A stretch of 38,153 nt of DNA from CAYWXV01 sp964462535 (lineage in GTDB: Bacteria > Bacteroidota > Ignavibacteria > OLB7). How positions within the stretch are numbered: position 1 is the first letter of the stretch; each line of letters begins with the position of its first letter. The DNA lies in the NCBI GenBank assembly GCA_964462535.1, contig CAYWXV010000026.1:1-38153 (forward strand), in the 5' to 3' direction. Made by a program: the position numbers and the translations under genes. The notes beneath the pieces are model-generated. The model did not search any database. It saw only the letters and a program-made list of their open reading frames with translations, and was not told the origin of the DNA. Shown here piece by piece: positions 9,724 to 17,385 of the stretch.

Positions 9724-10584
9724 TTAGAAGTCCATGACGAGACCGACGGAAGCGGTCAGTGTATGGATGAACTCGTCTGTGTAGTGAACCTCCTCAACGC
9801 CATGGGACAGCTCGCGCGTCCGGTCCGTGAAATCGAACACGCCCATCGAATGGTTGAGAACGATTGCGTACGTGAACTGCCCTACCAGTCCAACCCGTGA
9901 CGTCAGCGGGGTCCGATACCCCAGGGAGCCATGCGCCCCTACATGGAATGTGCGTGCGGGGGGGGGTGTGGTGAAGGTGGTTTCAACATCCTGCCTTGGT
10001 TTGCCATCGGCGCCGCGGAAGTTGCATGCCGCCCCTTCGTTCACATGCTGTCTAACCCTGAACGTCCCATCGCCGACGGGGATGTCGAAGCTCGGACCGG
10101 CTGTGACCCAGGCACTGGGTGTAATCGCCCAGCGTCCCGCCACTCCCAGGCTCACAAAATTCTGTGTGAGCGTGAAGTCGGTTTGGACGGCGACGGAATC
10201 GAGGAGGAGGGGGGGCAGGAAGTCGCCGAGCGCGAGGAAGCAGTCGGCCAGGGTGGCGCCGTTCCCTCCGACGCTACGTCGGTCCCACCTGAGAAGACCC
10301 CGGATGCCGAATTGGGGTGTGACCGGGTAGTCGACGTATGCCATGATGGTGGCTCCGGCGCCTGTTCCAGACGCGAAGAGTTCGCCCAGGCTACCATCCG
10401 TTGCCCCTGCAGCGCGCATCGAGAGGGCGTTCAGGCTCGCCCCGACGTCCAACCCGATGGACCAGGACTCCGAAAGCTGTCTCGTTCGGCCCGCTATGTG
10501 GGGCCAGAGGGTGTTTTCCTGTGCAAAGCCGGCAGGTGGCAGGGCGAGCACGATCGTTGCGAGAAGAAGCAGTGCGTACTTCAT
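9724..10584 (-). CDS. Outer-membrane beta-barrel protein
   Basis: 286 residues with signal peptide MKYALLLLATIVLALPPAGFAQ. The mature part shows alternating hydrophobic/polar strands, Gly-rich turns and a C-terminal Phe (SVGLVMDF), features of outer-membrane barrels recognised by the BAM machinery. It resembles the broad outer-membrane beta-barrel (PorT-like) group, without a specific match I can name. It is the first gene of a likely minus-strand operon, 39 bp before the PD40-OmpA gene. Confidence 0.7.
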   Translation of the reverse strand: MKYALLLLATIVLALPPAGFAQENTLWPHIAGRTRQLSESWSIGLDVGASLNALSMRAAGATDGSLGELFASGTGAGATIMAYVDYPVTPQFGIRGLLRWDRRSVGGNGATLADCFLALGDFLPPLLLDSVAVQTDFTLTQNFVSLGVAGRWAITPSAWVTAGPSFDIPVGDGTFRVRQHVNEGAACNFRGADGKPRQDVETTFTTPPPARTFHVGAHGSLGYRTPLTSRVGLVGQFTYAIVLNHSMGVFDFTDRTRELSHGVEEVHYTDEFIHTLTASVGLVMDF

Positions 10585-10921
10585 GGGTACTTGTTCCCAC
10601 AGGTTGTCGACACTCGAGGGCTGGAGGCGATCTCCGTTCGCGCGTCGATATTCACGGCTGCTATTTATGCAACTCGTGCTGTGATGGCACTACGGAAATA
10701 CTACGGAACGGGTCTGAGAGCGGACCGCGCGAAGGCACCGAATTATCGTCGATTTATGCGTTTCCCGCCTGAAATCGAACAAGTGTGGCGGGCACACGCC
10801 CACTTCATCCCTTATTACACCCCTATCGCTTGACCAATCTGCCGGCAAGGCCCATCTTTGCGCCCTGATTGCCGGAGAACAACCTCCGCCCTCCAACTCC
10901 CTCTCTCAATTCTGCTGCACT
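10585..10921. other. Divergent intergenic region, no gene seen
   Basis: This 337-base gap separates the divergent barrel gene and dcd and should hold promoters for both directions. I see no RNA gene, long repeat or convincing coding frame in it. Confidence 0.5.
10830..10860 (+). promoter_or_regulatory. Possible -33/-7 promoter for dcd
   Basis: TTG at 10830-10832 is followed by a 20-base spacer and CATCTTTG at 10853-10860, close to the Bacteroidota TTG/TAnnTTTG arrangement but with C instead of T at the first position. It would give a leader of roughly 55 bases before the ATG at 10922. Confidence 0.3.
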
Positions 10922-11482
10922 ATGATTCTCTCAGATACTGATATTCTCAAGGCGATCGACGCAGGCGAAATCGTCATCGAGCCGTTCCGACGTGACGCCC
11001 TTGGGACAAATAGTTATGATGTCCACCTCGGTGACTGGCTGGCGACGTATGACGAACATGAGCTCGATGCCCGTCGGCACAATACGATCACGACATTCCG
11101 GATTCCGGAAGAGGGCTACGTCCTTCGACCGGAGGGCTTCTATCTGGGCGTGACCGCCGAGTACACCGAAAGTCATCGGCACGTCCCGTTTCTCGAGGGG
11201 AAGAGTTCGGTGGGGCGACTCGGCATCGATATTCATGCGACGGCTGGTAAGGGAGATGTGGGGTTCTGCAACAACTGGACGCTGGAGATATCGGTAAAGC
11301 AACCGATCCGCATCTACGCCGGAATGCCGATTGGCCAGCTCATTTACTTCATGACCAGTGGAGACGTCGCCGTCCCGTACAACACGAAATCGAGCGCCAA
11401 GTACAACGCTCGTTCCACCAAGCCGGTCGAATCGATGATGTGGAAGAACTTCGCCCGGAAGAGCGAAGAGGTCGAAGGTTGA
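10922..11482 (+). CDS. dcd: dCTP deaminase
   Basis: Cytoplasmic enzyme of 186 residues that deaminates dCTP to dUTP for thymidylate synthesis. The dUTPase-like fold is recognised from the N terminus MILSDTDILKAI, the nucleotide-binding stretch GKSSVGRLGIDIH (SSVGR at 95-99), and the catalytic region GFCNNWTLEI with Glu122, followed by AGMPIGQLIYF. Length agrees with the family. I cannot tell from sequence alone whether it also hydrolyses dUTP as bifunctional homologues do. A possible promoter lies 60-90 bases upstream. The next gene, iolB, is unrelated in pathway. Confidence 0.95.
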   Translation: MILSDTDILKAIDAGEIVIEPFRRDALGTNSYDVHLGDWLATYDEHELDARRHNTITTFRIPEEGYVLRPEGFYLGVTAEYTESHRHVPFLEGKSSVGRLGIDIHATAGKGDVGFCNNWTLEISVKQPIRIYAGMPIGQLIYFMTSGDVAVPYNTKSSAKYNARSTKPVESMMWKNFARKSEEVEG

Positions 11483-11619
11483 TTGGCGCTCGGTGATAGA
11501 CGGCATGGATGGCCGCTCGGCACTACAACGATTTGACTTCAATCCCGACGTTTGACATTCGAGGGTTGGCATTTGACGATCCACAGCAGACGGCGGACCA
11601 CGAACCACGAACCACTACC

Positions 11620-12411
11620 ATGCTCTCCCATCCCTGGCTCTTCAGAGACACCGCCGCGCAGAAGGGGCGGAACATTTCCATCACCCCTCAGAATTCGCAG
11701 TTCAAATTCATCCACGCCGGACGAATCGTGCTTGACGCCGACGTCCAACGTGTGACCGCGCGGAATGAGGGGCGCGAGACGACGTTGCTGGTGCTGAGCG
11801 GAGTGGGTCGGGTCCGTGTGGGCGAGGACATGTTTGAGGTGGAAAAATTCGATGGCGTCTATGTCCCGCGCGGAGCCGAGTTCACCGTGGAAACGGACGG
11901 CACTCTTGACATCATGGAAGGGAGCGCGCCGACGGAGCTGGAATTCCCCGCGCAACATGTGCGACACGCCGAGACGCGGGAGCAGGAAGGGATGTATCTC
12001 AGGGTTGGGGCCGAGCCGTTCTATCGTGACATTCACAAGGTGATCGCCGAGAACGTTCAGGGGGCGAAGCTGCTGACGGGTGTTACGCTCTCGAAGCCGG
12101 GCAACTGGACCAGCTGGCCACCGCACGAACACGCAGCCACGCAGGAAGAACTCTATCTCTTCTTCGATATGCCGAAGCCGGGATTCGGCACGCAGTACAT
12201 CTACCACTCTCTCGAGAATCCGGAGTTGGTCGCGCCCGTCTACGACGGTGATGCGGTCACAATCGTCGAGGGATATCACCCGAACGTCGCGGCCCCGGGC
12301 TTCCCCATCAACTTCGCATGGCTCCTCTGTTCGCTCGAAGACCTCACATGGCGAAAGGTCGGCGGTGTCAATGTTCAGCCGGAGTTTCTGATGGACACGG
12401 GGCTGAAGTGA
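11620..12411 (+). CDS. iolB: 5-deoxy-glucuronate isomerase
   Basis: Cupin-fold isomerase of 264 residues that converts 5-deoxy-D-glucuronate to 2-deoxy-5-keto-D-gluconate in myo-inositol breakdown. The start at 11620 (MLSHPWLF) fits the family; an in-frame ATG at 11509 adds 37 residues that look non-coding. Two cupin halves are seen, with metal-binding residues His169 and His171 in WPPHEH and Glu176/Glu177 in QEELYLF, then YDGDAVTIVEGYHPNVAAPGFP. No other iol gene is in the window, so the isomerase appears orphaned here; the rest of the pathway may be elsewhere. The stop lies 5 bases before a G-rich heptamer repeat. Confidence 0.93.
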   Translation: MLSHPWLFRDTAAQKGRNISITPQNSQFKFIHAGRIVLDADVQRVTARNEGRETTLLVLSGVGRVRVGEDMFEVEKFDGVYVPRGAEFTVETDGTLDIMEGSAPTELEFPAQHVRHAETREQEGMYLRVGAEPFYRDIHKVIAENVQGAKLLTGVTLSKPGNWTSWPPHEHAATQEELYLFFDMPKPGFGTQYIYHSLENPELVAPVYDGDAVTIVEGYHPNVAAPGFPINFAWLLCSLEDLTWRKVGGVNVQPEFLMDTGLK

Positions 12412-12416
12412 AGGGA

Positions 12417-12566
12417 CTGGGGGCTGGGGGCTGGGGGCTGGNNNNNNNNNNNNNNNNNNNNNNNNNNNNNNNNNNNNNNNNNNNNNNNNNNNNNNNNNNN
12501 NNNNNNNNNNNNNNNNNNNNNNNNNNNNNNNNNNNNNNNNNCTGGGGGCTGGGGGCTGGGGGCTGG
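12417..12566 (+). repeat. G-rich heptamer tandem repeat (CTGGGGG)n interrupted by a gap
   Basis: CTGGGGG repeats fill both flanks of the N run: about three and a half units on the left (12417-12441) and three and a half on the right (12542-12566). The array therefore almost certainly continues through the gap and its true length is unknown. Runs of five G separated by CT could form G-quadruplexes on the plus strand. Confidence 0.9.
12442..12541. other. Assembly gap of exactly 100 N
   Basis: One hundred N placed inside the heptamer repeat. The round number points to a default scaffolding gap rather than a measured distance. Confidence 0.97.
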
Positions 12567-12619
12567 TACGAACGCACGAAGCTGCGCCGAACTCCCGGCA
12601 ATCGGTCGCTGCTACCGAC

Positions 12620-12751
12620 CGTCTAACGGCAACGCCATCAAACGCCGAGCATCTAGCAGCCGCGCAGCGGACATCTAACGGGGAGCATCCAACGACAACG
12701 CCATCTAACGCGAAGCATCTAACGTCCGCGCAGCGGACATACAACGCGAAG
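12620..12751 (+). repeat. Two tandem copies of a 66-bp unit with CATCTAACG motifs and a GC palindrome
   Basis: Bases 12620-12685 and 12686-12751 align without gaps at about 53 of 66 positions. Each unit holds four CATCTAACG-like words at the same offsets (0, 16, 30, 52) and a hairpin: CCGC-GCA-GCGG at 12660-12670 in the first, GTCCGC-GCA-GCGGAC at 12724-12738 in the second. The array ends 5 bases before the ATG of the YitT gene, so it lies in that gene's leader. Confidence 0.85.
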
Positions 12752-12756
12752 CCCCC

Positions 12757-13596
12757 ATGCGTCGAGAGCTGATCAATACGCTTCTCTGGAGCCTCGGCGT
12801 TCTCTCGGCGGGAATGGGGCTGAAGGGATTCCTGCTGTCGAGCACATTCATTGACGGCGGCGTGACCGGGATCTCGATGCTCCTGTCGAAGACGACGGCT
12901 CTCCCTCTCGCCATCCTTCTCCCGCTTGTCAATCTCCCGTTCATCATCGTCGGCTATAGGCAGCTTGGCCGTGCCTTCGCGCTCCGGAGCGTGCTGGCCA
13001 TCGCCGCGCTGGCGGCCGTGCTGGCGCTGATCCCTTTTCCGCACGTCACGAGCGATCTATTGCTGATAGCGGTGTTCGGCGGGTTCTTCATCGGTGCCGG
13101 TATTGGACTTGCGGTACGTGGTGGCGCGGTGCTGGATGGAACGGAGATCGCAGCGCTCCTTATCAGCAAACGGGCCGACATGCTCCGCGTCGGCGACGTC
13201 ATTCTCGGCTTCAACGCGATCCTCTTCCTGGTCGCCATGTCGGTGCTCGGCATCGACGCCGCTCTCTATTCCATCCTCACGTACCTGGCGGCGGCAAAGA
13301 CTGTCGACTTCGTACTCCACGGTCTTGACGAATACACCGCCGTCACAATCATGTCCGAGCAGAGCGAGGTGATACGAGAGCGGATTCTGAAAGACCTGGG
13401 GAGAGGAGTTACCGTCTATCTGGGCGCGGGAGGCCATAGTGGTGTCACGCAGGAAATTCTCTACTGCGTCGTGACGCGGCTCGAGACCGGGAAAGTAAAG
13501 GCGATCGTCCGCGAACTCGACGACAAAGCGTTCATAGTCGTCCATCCCTTATCCGGGGCCGAAGGTGGAACCATCAAGACGCGCGGGTATCACTGA
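12757..13596 (+). CDS. YitT family membrane protein (DUF161/DUF2179)
   Basis: Inner-membrane protein of 279 residues. About five hydrophobic segments occupy the first 190 residues, with the family words FIDGGVTGISMLLS and VLDGTEIAALLISKR. The soluble C-terminal domain (about 200-279) matches DUF2179: YTAVTIMSEQSEVI, GRGVTVYLGAGGHSG, ILYCVVTRLE and DDKAFIVVHP. Members of this family are common in bacteria but their substrate is not firmly known; a transport role is usually assumed. The ATG at 12757 directly follows the 66-bp repeats. The Myb-like gene starts 9 bases after its stop, so the two may be co-transcribed. Confidence 0.9.
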   Translation: MRRELINTLLWSLGVLSAGMGLKGFLLSSTFIDGGVTGISMLLSKTTALPLAILLPLVNLPFIIVGYRQLGRAFALRSVLAIAALAAVLALIPFPHVTSDLLLIAVFGGFFIGAGIGLAVRGGAVLDGTEIAALLISKRADMLRVGDVILGFNAILFLVAMSVLGIDAALYSILTYLAAAKTVDFVLHGLDEYTAVTIMSEQSEVIRERILKDLGRGVTVYLGAGGHSGVTQEILYCVVTRLETGKVKAIVRELDDKAFIVVHPLSGAEGGTIKTRGYH

Positions 13597-13605
13597 GAGA
13601 AACGT

Positions 13606-15102
13606 ATGTCGAAGCGCCGCAATCCACTGCCGACACCGCTCGAAGACCTCCGGACATCGCGATCATGGCCGAAGGGAGTCCCACTTCCTAAGGCTGGTGA
13701 GTATCGGGCCAATTCACGTTGGACGTATGAGGATGAAGAGACCCTAAGGAGGTTCTATCCTCTCTACGGCGGTCACTACTGTGCGCGCGTGCTCGGGAGA
13801 ACCGTGGCGGCGGTCAGGATTCGCGGGCGAGACCTGCATATCCAGACGGGCAAGAGCAGGCGCTGGTCGAAAAAGGAGATCGCGCTGCTCAAACGGGAAA
13901 TGAACCGAAGGTCGACGTCCGAACTCGTCGCGTTGACCGGACGAAGCAGCGACAGTGTCTTGCGTAAGGCACGGGAACTCGGCAGGTACGTCGGAGCTCG
14001 GCCCTGGACAAAGAACGAGCGATCGCGCCTGCGGGCATCGTATGGTCGTGTTCCCCTGAAGGAACTTGCAAAGGAGCTTGACCGAACCACTCATGCGATA
14101 GAGTCGTTCGCAAGCGAATTGGGCCTAACGCGGAAGCTGAAGAAAACCACCCCGGCGATGATCAAGACCGTAGTGAGCAAGGTCGGGCGTGTAAAAAGGG
14201 AAGTGATAGCTAGCGAACTCGGAATCGGGCTCGGTCGTGTAACCCGAATTGCGCAGCGGGAGGGTCAGGTCTACGACAAGGCGTGGTGGCAGCGAAAGTG
14301 GACGCCGGAAGAAGATGCCTATCTCAGCGCGCACTACTCCACCGACTACATGATCGACATTGCCCGGCGTCTCAATCGACACGTGGCCACGTGCAGTTCT
14401 CGCGCTCGTCACCTGGGGTTATCGAAGGAGTCCGGACACCGCCTGCTGACCTCCGCGTGGACCAGCGGAGAAGATACCATGCTCCGCAAACTCTACCCCA
14501 CCCGCAGCTACGACGCAATTGCCGACAAGCTGAATAAGACAAGGGCGATGGTCGCTCGGCGGGTCAAGAAGCTGGGGCTTCGTAAAGCGCCCGAAGGAAG
14601 GAAGCCGTGGACGATGTTCACACCCGAGGAGGATGACATGCTCCGTCGTTTTCACGCAATGGAGGCGCGGCCGAGTTCGACGGAGATCGCTGCAATAATG
14701 GACCGACCGAAGTCATCGATCGATCGTCGCTTTCACATGCTGGGTCTGAAGCGTGACCACCTCCCCTCAACGAAAGAGAAACCGTGGACGCCAGAAGAGG
14801 ATGCCCTTCTCCGGCGGTCGTATCGAACCAGATCGACGGCAGACCTGGCAAGCGAATTGAAGCGAACGGTGGCTTCAGTGCAGACTCATCTCAGTAAGCT
14901 TCGACTCCGCCGACGCCCCCCTCCCGAGCACGCGCCAAGACCATGGACTGACGACGAAGACGCGTACCTGCGTCAGAGCTACCACAAGATCCCGGCAAAG
15001 GACATCGCCGAGCAATTCAACCGGAAGGTGACGGCGGTCATCCATCGCGCTGCACGGCTGGGTCTCGCGGGTCCCAGGGGGCGCCGCAAGAAAGGCGCGT
15101 AG
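13606..15102 (+). CDS. Tandem Myb/SANT-like multi-domain DNA-binding protein
   Basis: Basic, cytoplasmic protein of 498 residues made almost wholly of Myb/SANT-like helical modules. Each starts with a Trp (WT.EED..L...Y), continues with an IA..L.R alanine/leucine helix and ends with an R...LGL helix. I see modules at about 38-80, 86-127, 133-174, 231-272, 284-325, 334-381, 392-433 and 446-487; a ninth degenerate one that has lost its Trp lies at 184-222. The tail PRGRRKKGA is strongly basic. Such modules bind DNA in eukaryotic Myb and telomere proteins; in bacteria, one to three copies are what I would expect, for example in phage-type or GcrA-like HTH proteins. A role in sequence-specific or architectural DNA binding is inferred. 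It follows the YitT gene by 9 bases and converges on the BNR gene with 7 bases between stops. Confidence 0.8.
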   Translation: MSKRRNPLPTPLEDLRTSRSWPKGVPLPKAGEYRANSRWTYEDEETLRRFYPLYGGHYCARVLGRTVAAVRIRGRDLHIQTGKSRRWSKKEIALLKREMNRRSTSELVALTGRSSDSVLRKARELGRYVGARPWTKNERSRLRASYGRVPLKELAKELDRTTHAIESFASELGLTRKLKKTTPAMIKTVVSKVGRVKREVIASELGIGLGRVTRIAQREGQVYDKAWWQRKWTPEEDAYLSAHYSTDYMIDIARRLNRHVATCSSRARHLGLSKESGHRLLTSAWTSGEDTMLRKLYPTRSYDAIADKLNKTRAMVARRVKKLGLRKAPEGRKPWTMFTPEEDDMLRRFHAMEARPSSTEIAAIMDRPKSSIDRRFHMLGLKRDHLPSTKEKPWTPEEDALLRRSYRTRSTADLASELKRTVASVQTHLSKLRLRRRPPPEHAPRPWTDDEDAYLRQSYHKIPAKDIAEQFNRKVTAVIHRAARLGLAGPRGRRKKGA

Positions 15103-15109
15103 GCGACCA

Positions 15110-16612
15110 TTATCGCGTGATCAACACAGGAATGCTCGTTTCCCCGGCTCTTACAAGGAACCGTCCCTGCGGGAGCTCGCCGACGTCGATACGGATCACA
15201 TCACCCTCCAACACGACGTGCCGGACGCGGCGGCCATCAACGGTGAAGAGGTTGACGTCGATAGACTTCAGTTCGCCACGCCGTCGAACCGTGAGCACCC
15301 GCCCTTCCTTGTCGACCGTGGCCGACAGTAAACCGCTCTTCTCCTCACCATCGCTTCCAACCCAACTCGGGGACATCAGGTTCGTCGTGTCGCGAGCAAG
15401 GACAATATCACCTTCATCACGCCGGTTATCCTGCCAGACGATGTATCTGGTCCCATCGGGAGCGATCCTGAGAATCGGCATCTCCTGCTTCGATGTGCTT
15501 GTCTCGCGACTCAGCTTCACGCTTGAGCTGAACGTTTCGCCACCATCCACCGACGTCGTGTAGAAAATGTCGGCCTGGTCGTTTCGATTGTCCTGATACG
15601 CACAGACGAGTGCCCCATCAGGTGTCAACGTGATCGATGGGTAATTGCTCTTCTTAGGTGAATCGGAAATCCGTTTGTCGGGCGGGCACGTGTTCTGGTC
15701 GCGACGGAGGGTCGTGTAGTAGATGTAGTCCTTCCCATTGGACGACGGACGTGAGTCACGCCAGACAACATGGGCGGTCTGTTCGCGGTCAACACAGATC
15801 GACGATCCCGTCATCGGGCAGGCAGGAATGAACCAACTCTCGCTCGCTGCCTTGTAGGCACGGAATGTCGCCCCACCATCCAGTGATCGGGCTATGTAGA
15901 TGTCGCGATTGTCATCAACGTCGCTTCGGAACGATATGAAGATGTTTCCCTCTGGCGAGACGGCGATGCTGGTGTTACAGCACTCGCAGCTTCCACCGTT
16001 GTCGTTGGGCATGATGCTGGCACGAATTGGAGGAAGGAACGTCGCACCACCGTCGGTCGAACGTGTGAAGTAGAGCTGCGTGTGGCCCGACGTACCGGTC
16101 TCGCGATCGTCGATCCAGCTGATGAATGGGTTGCCGCTGCTGTCGACGGCGATACTCGGAAAATCCTGATTCTGTTTGCCGTCGTCGGCCGCTACGTATT
16201 GCGGCGCGGAGAACGTAAGGCCGCCATCGGTCGAACGGGCGTAGGTTGCGCTCACCTTGCTCAGACTGTTTCGCTCCTGCCAGACCATATGGAGATACCC
16301 CATCCGATCGACCACGAACTGCGCGCCGCGCTGCAACCCGGCCAGCGCACCGCGAGCGACGGAGAGAGGACGTGGAGCCGCGAACGTGAGACCGCCGTCG
16401 GTCGATGACGTGAGGTACATCTCGCCATCGGCGCTGGAGCGAAAATCAGTCCAGAGAACATAGATCGTCCCGTTCGGCGCGATAGCTGCCTGTGGTGCAA
16501 TCTGTCGCGCTCCCGCCGGATCGTCGTTCACACGCACCTCGCCGACGAAGGTGGTTTGCGCTTGCAGGTGTGCGACGGAGAAAAGGAAAAGAATGAGCGT
16601 CGAGAACTTCAT
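15110..16612 (-). CDS. Exported BNR/Asp-box repeat protein (sialidase-like propeller)
   Basis: 500 residues with signal peptide MKFSTLILFLFSVAHLQAQ. Five Asp-box motifs of the S.DGG.TF type (STDGGLTF twice, STDGGATF, SLDGGATF, SVDGGETF), each preceded by a strand ending YFTRS or similar, show a six-bladed-type beta-propeller. The words FISWIDDR, VVWRDSR, CAYQDNR and IVWQDNR recur in each blade. The true sialidase FRIP motif and catalytic residues are not seen, so this is probably a binding or structural propeller. The last 80 residues (SIDVNLFTVDGRRVRHV, PQGRFLVRAG) resemble a T9SS sorting domain, but without the PNP start. A secretory route by T9SS is therefore uncertain. Confidence 0.8.
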   Translation of the reverse strand: MKFSTLILFLFSVAHLQAQTTFVGEVRVNDDPAGARQIAPQAAIAPNGTIYVLWTDFRSSADGEMYLTSSTDGGLTFAAPRPLSVARGALAGLQRGAQFVVDRMGYLHMVWQERNSLSKVSATYARSTDGGLTFSAPQYVAADDGKQNQDFPSIAVDSSGNPFISWIDDRETGTSGHTQLYFTRSTDGGATFLPPIRASIMPNDNGGSCECCNTSIAVSPEGNIFISFRSDVDDNRDIYIARSLDGGATFRAYKAASESWFIPACPMTGSSICVDREQTAHVVWRDSRPSSNGKDYIYYTTLRRDQNTCPPDKRISDSPKKSNYPSITLTPDGALVCAYQDNRNDQADIFYTTSVDGGETFSSSVKLSRETSTSKQEMPILRIAPDGTRYIVWQDNRRDEGDIVLARDTTNLMSPSWVGSDGEEKSGLLSATVDKEGRVLTVRRRGELKSIDVNLFTVDGRRVRHVVLEGDVIRIDVGELPQGRFLVRAGETSIPVLITR

Positions 16613-16773
16613 GGCGATGGGACCTCGATTGTCTGAGCCGGATGTCGGGGAGAGGCGTGAAGATACGGAACTGGAATTGAGTCAGTCCGCAATCCGGTCA
16701 CGTCGACCGGATACAAGTCGAGATGGCTATTTTTCTCACCGAACCAACATCCAGCATACAACATCAAGCATCA

Positions 16774-17379
16774 ATGTCCCGAGACCCCCGCATCGACGCC
16801 TATATCGCGAAGTCACAAGAGTTCGCGCGACCGATTCTTGAGCACGTGCGCGCTATCGTGCACGAGGCTTGTCCAGAAGTCGAGGAGAAAATCAAGTGGG
16901 GATTTCCACACTTCGATTACAAGGGAATGCTCTGCAGCGTTGCGGCCTTCAAGGAGCATTGCGCGTTCGGCTTCTGGAAGGGATCGCTCATTCTTGATAA
17001 GGATGGTGTGAGTGGTGACGCGATGGGGCAGTTCGGAAGAATCACTTCTATCAAGGATCTCCCTTCCAAGGCCCAACTGAAGAAGTACATCAAGCTGGGT
17101 ATGAAGTTGAACGACGAAGGGGTGACCGCTCCCGCCCGTACTCGACCGAAAAGGGACCCCACCGACATCGTCGTCCCCGATGATCTTGCCGCTGCGTTGA
17201 AGAAGAGTAAGAAGGCCGCTGCGGCGTTCGAGAAGTTCAGTCCCAGTCACAAGCGGGAGTACATTGAATGGGTAAACGATGCGAAGCGAGAGGAGACGCG
17301 CATAAAGAGGATCGAAACTGCAGTTGAGTGGATTTCGGAGGGGAAGTCACGCAACTGGAAGTACGAGCGGAAGGCGTAA
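16774..17379 (+). CDS. DUF1801 / YdeI-OmpD-associated family protein
   Basis: 201-residue soluble protein. Start chosen at 16774 (MSRDPRIDAYI); the in-frame ATG at 16723 adds 17 residues of unlikely sequence. The N-terminal half is DUF1801-like (ARPILEHVRAIVHEACPEVEEKIKWGFPHFDYKG split here, with KWGFPHF as its core). The C-terminal half has the YdeI/OmpD-associated module (VPDDLAAALKK, FEKFSPSHKREYIEWVNDAK, KRIETAVEWISEGK). The family has no settled biochemical function. Only 6 bases separate its stop from the next gene, so it is probably co-transcribed with the YcaQ-like glycosylase. Confidence 0.88.
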   Translation: MSRDPRIDAYIAKSQEFARPILEHVRAIVHEACPEVEEKIKWGFPHFDYKGMLCSVAAFKEHCAFGFWKGSLILDKDGVSGDAMGQFGRITSIKDLPSKAQLKKYIKLGMKLNDEGVTAPARTRPKRDPTDIVVPDDLAAALKKSKKAAAAFEKFSPSHKREYIEWVNDAKREETRIKRIETAVEWISEGKSRNWKYERKA

Positions 17380-17385
17380 TCGACC

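Noticed and set aside
11539..13044. Long minus-strand open frame across iolB, the gap and yitT
   Set aside because: It is opposite two clear genes and crosses the 100 N gap; its repetitive residues come from the 66-bp DNA repeats.
15110..16612. True sialidase
   Set aside because: Asp-boxes are present, but the FRIP motif and the catalytic Arg triad, Tyr and Glu set could not be placed.
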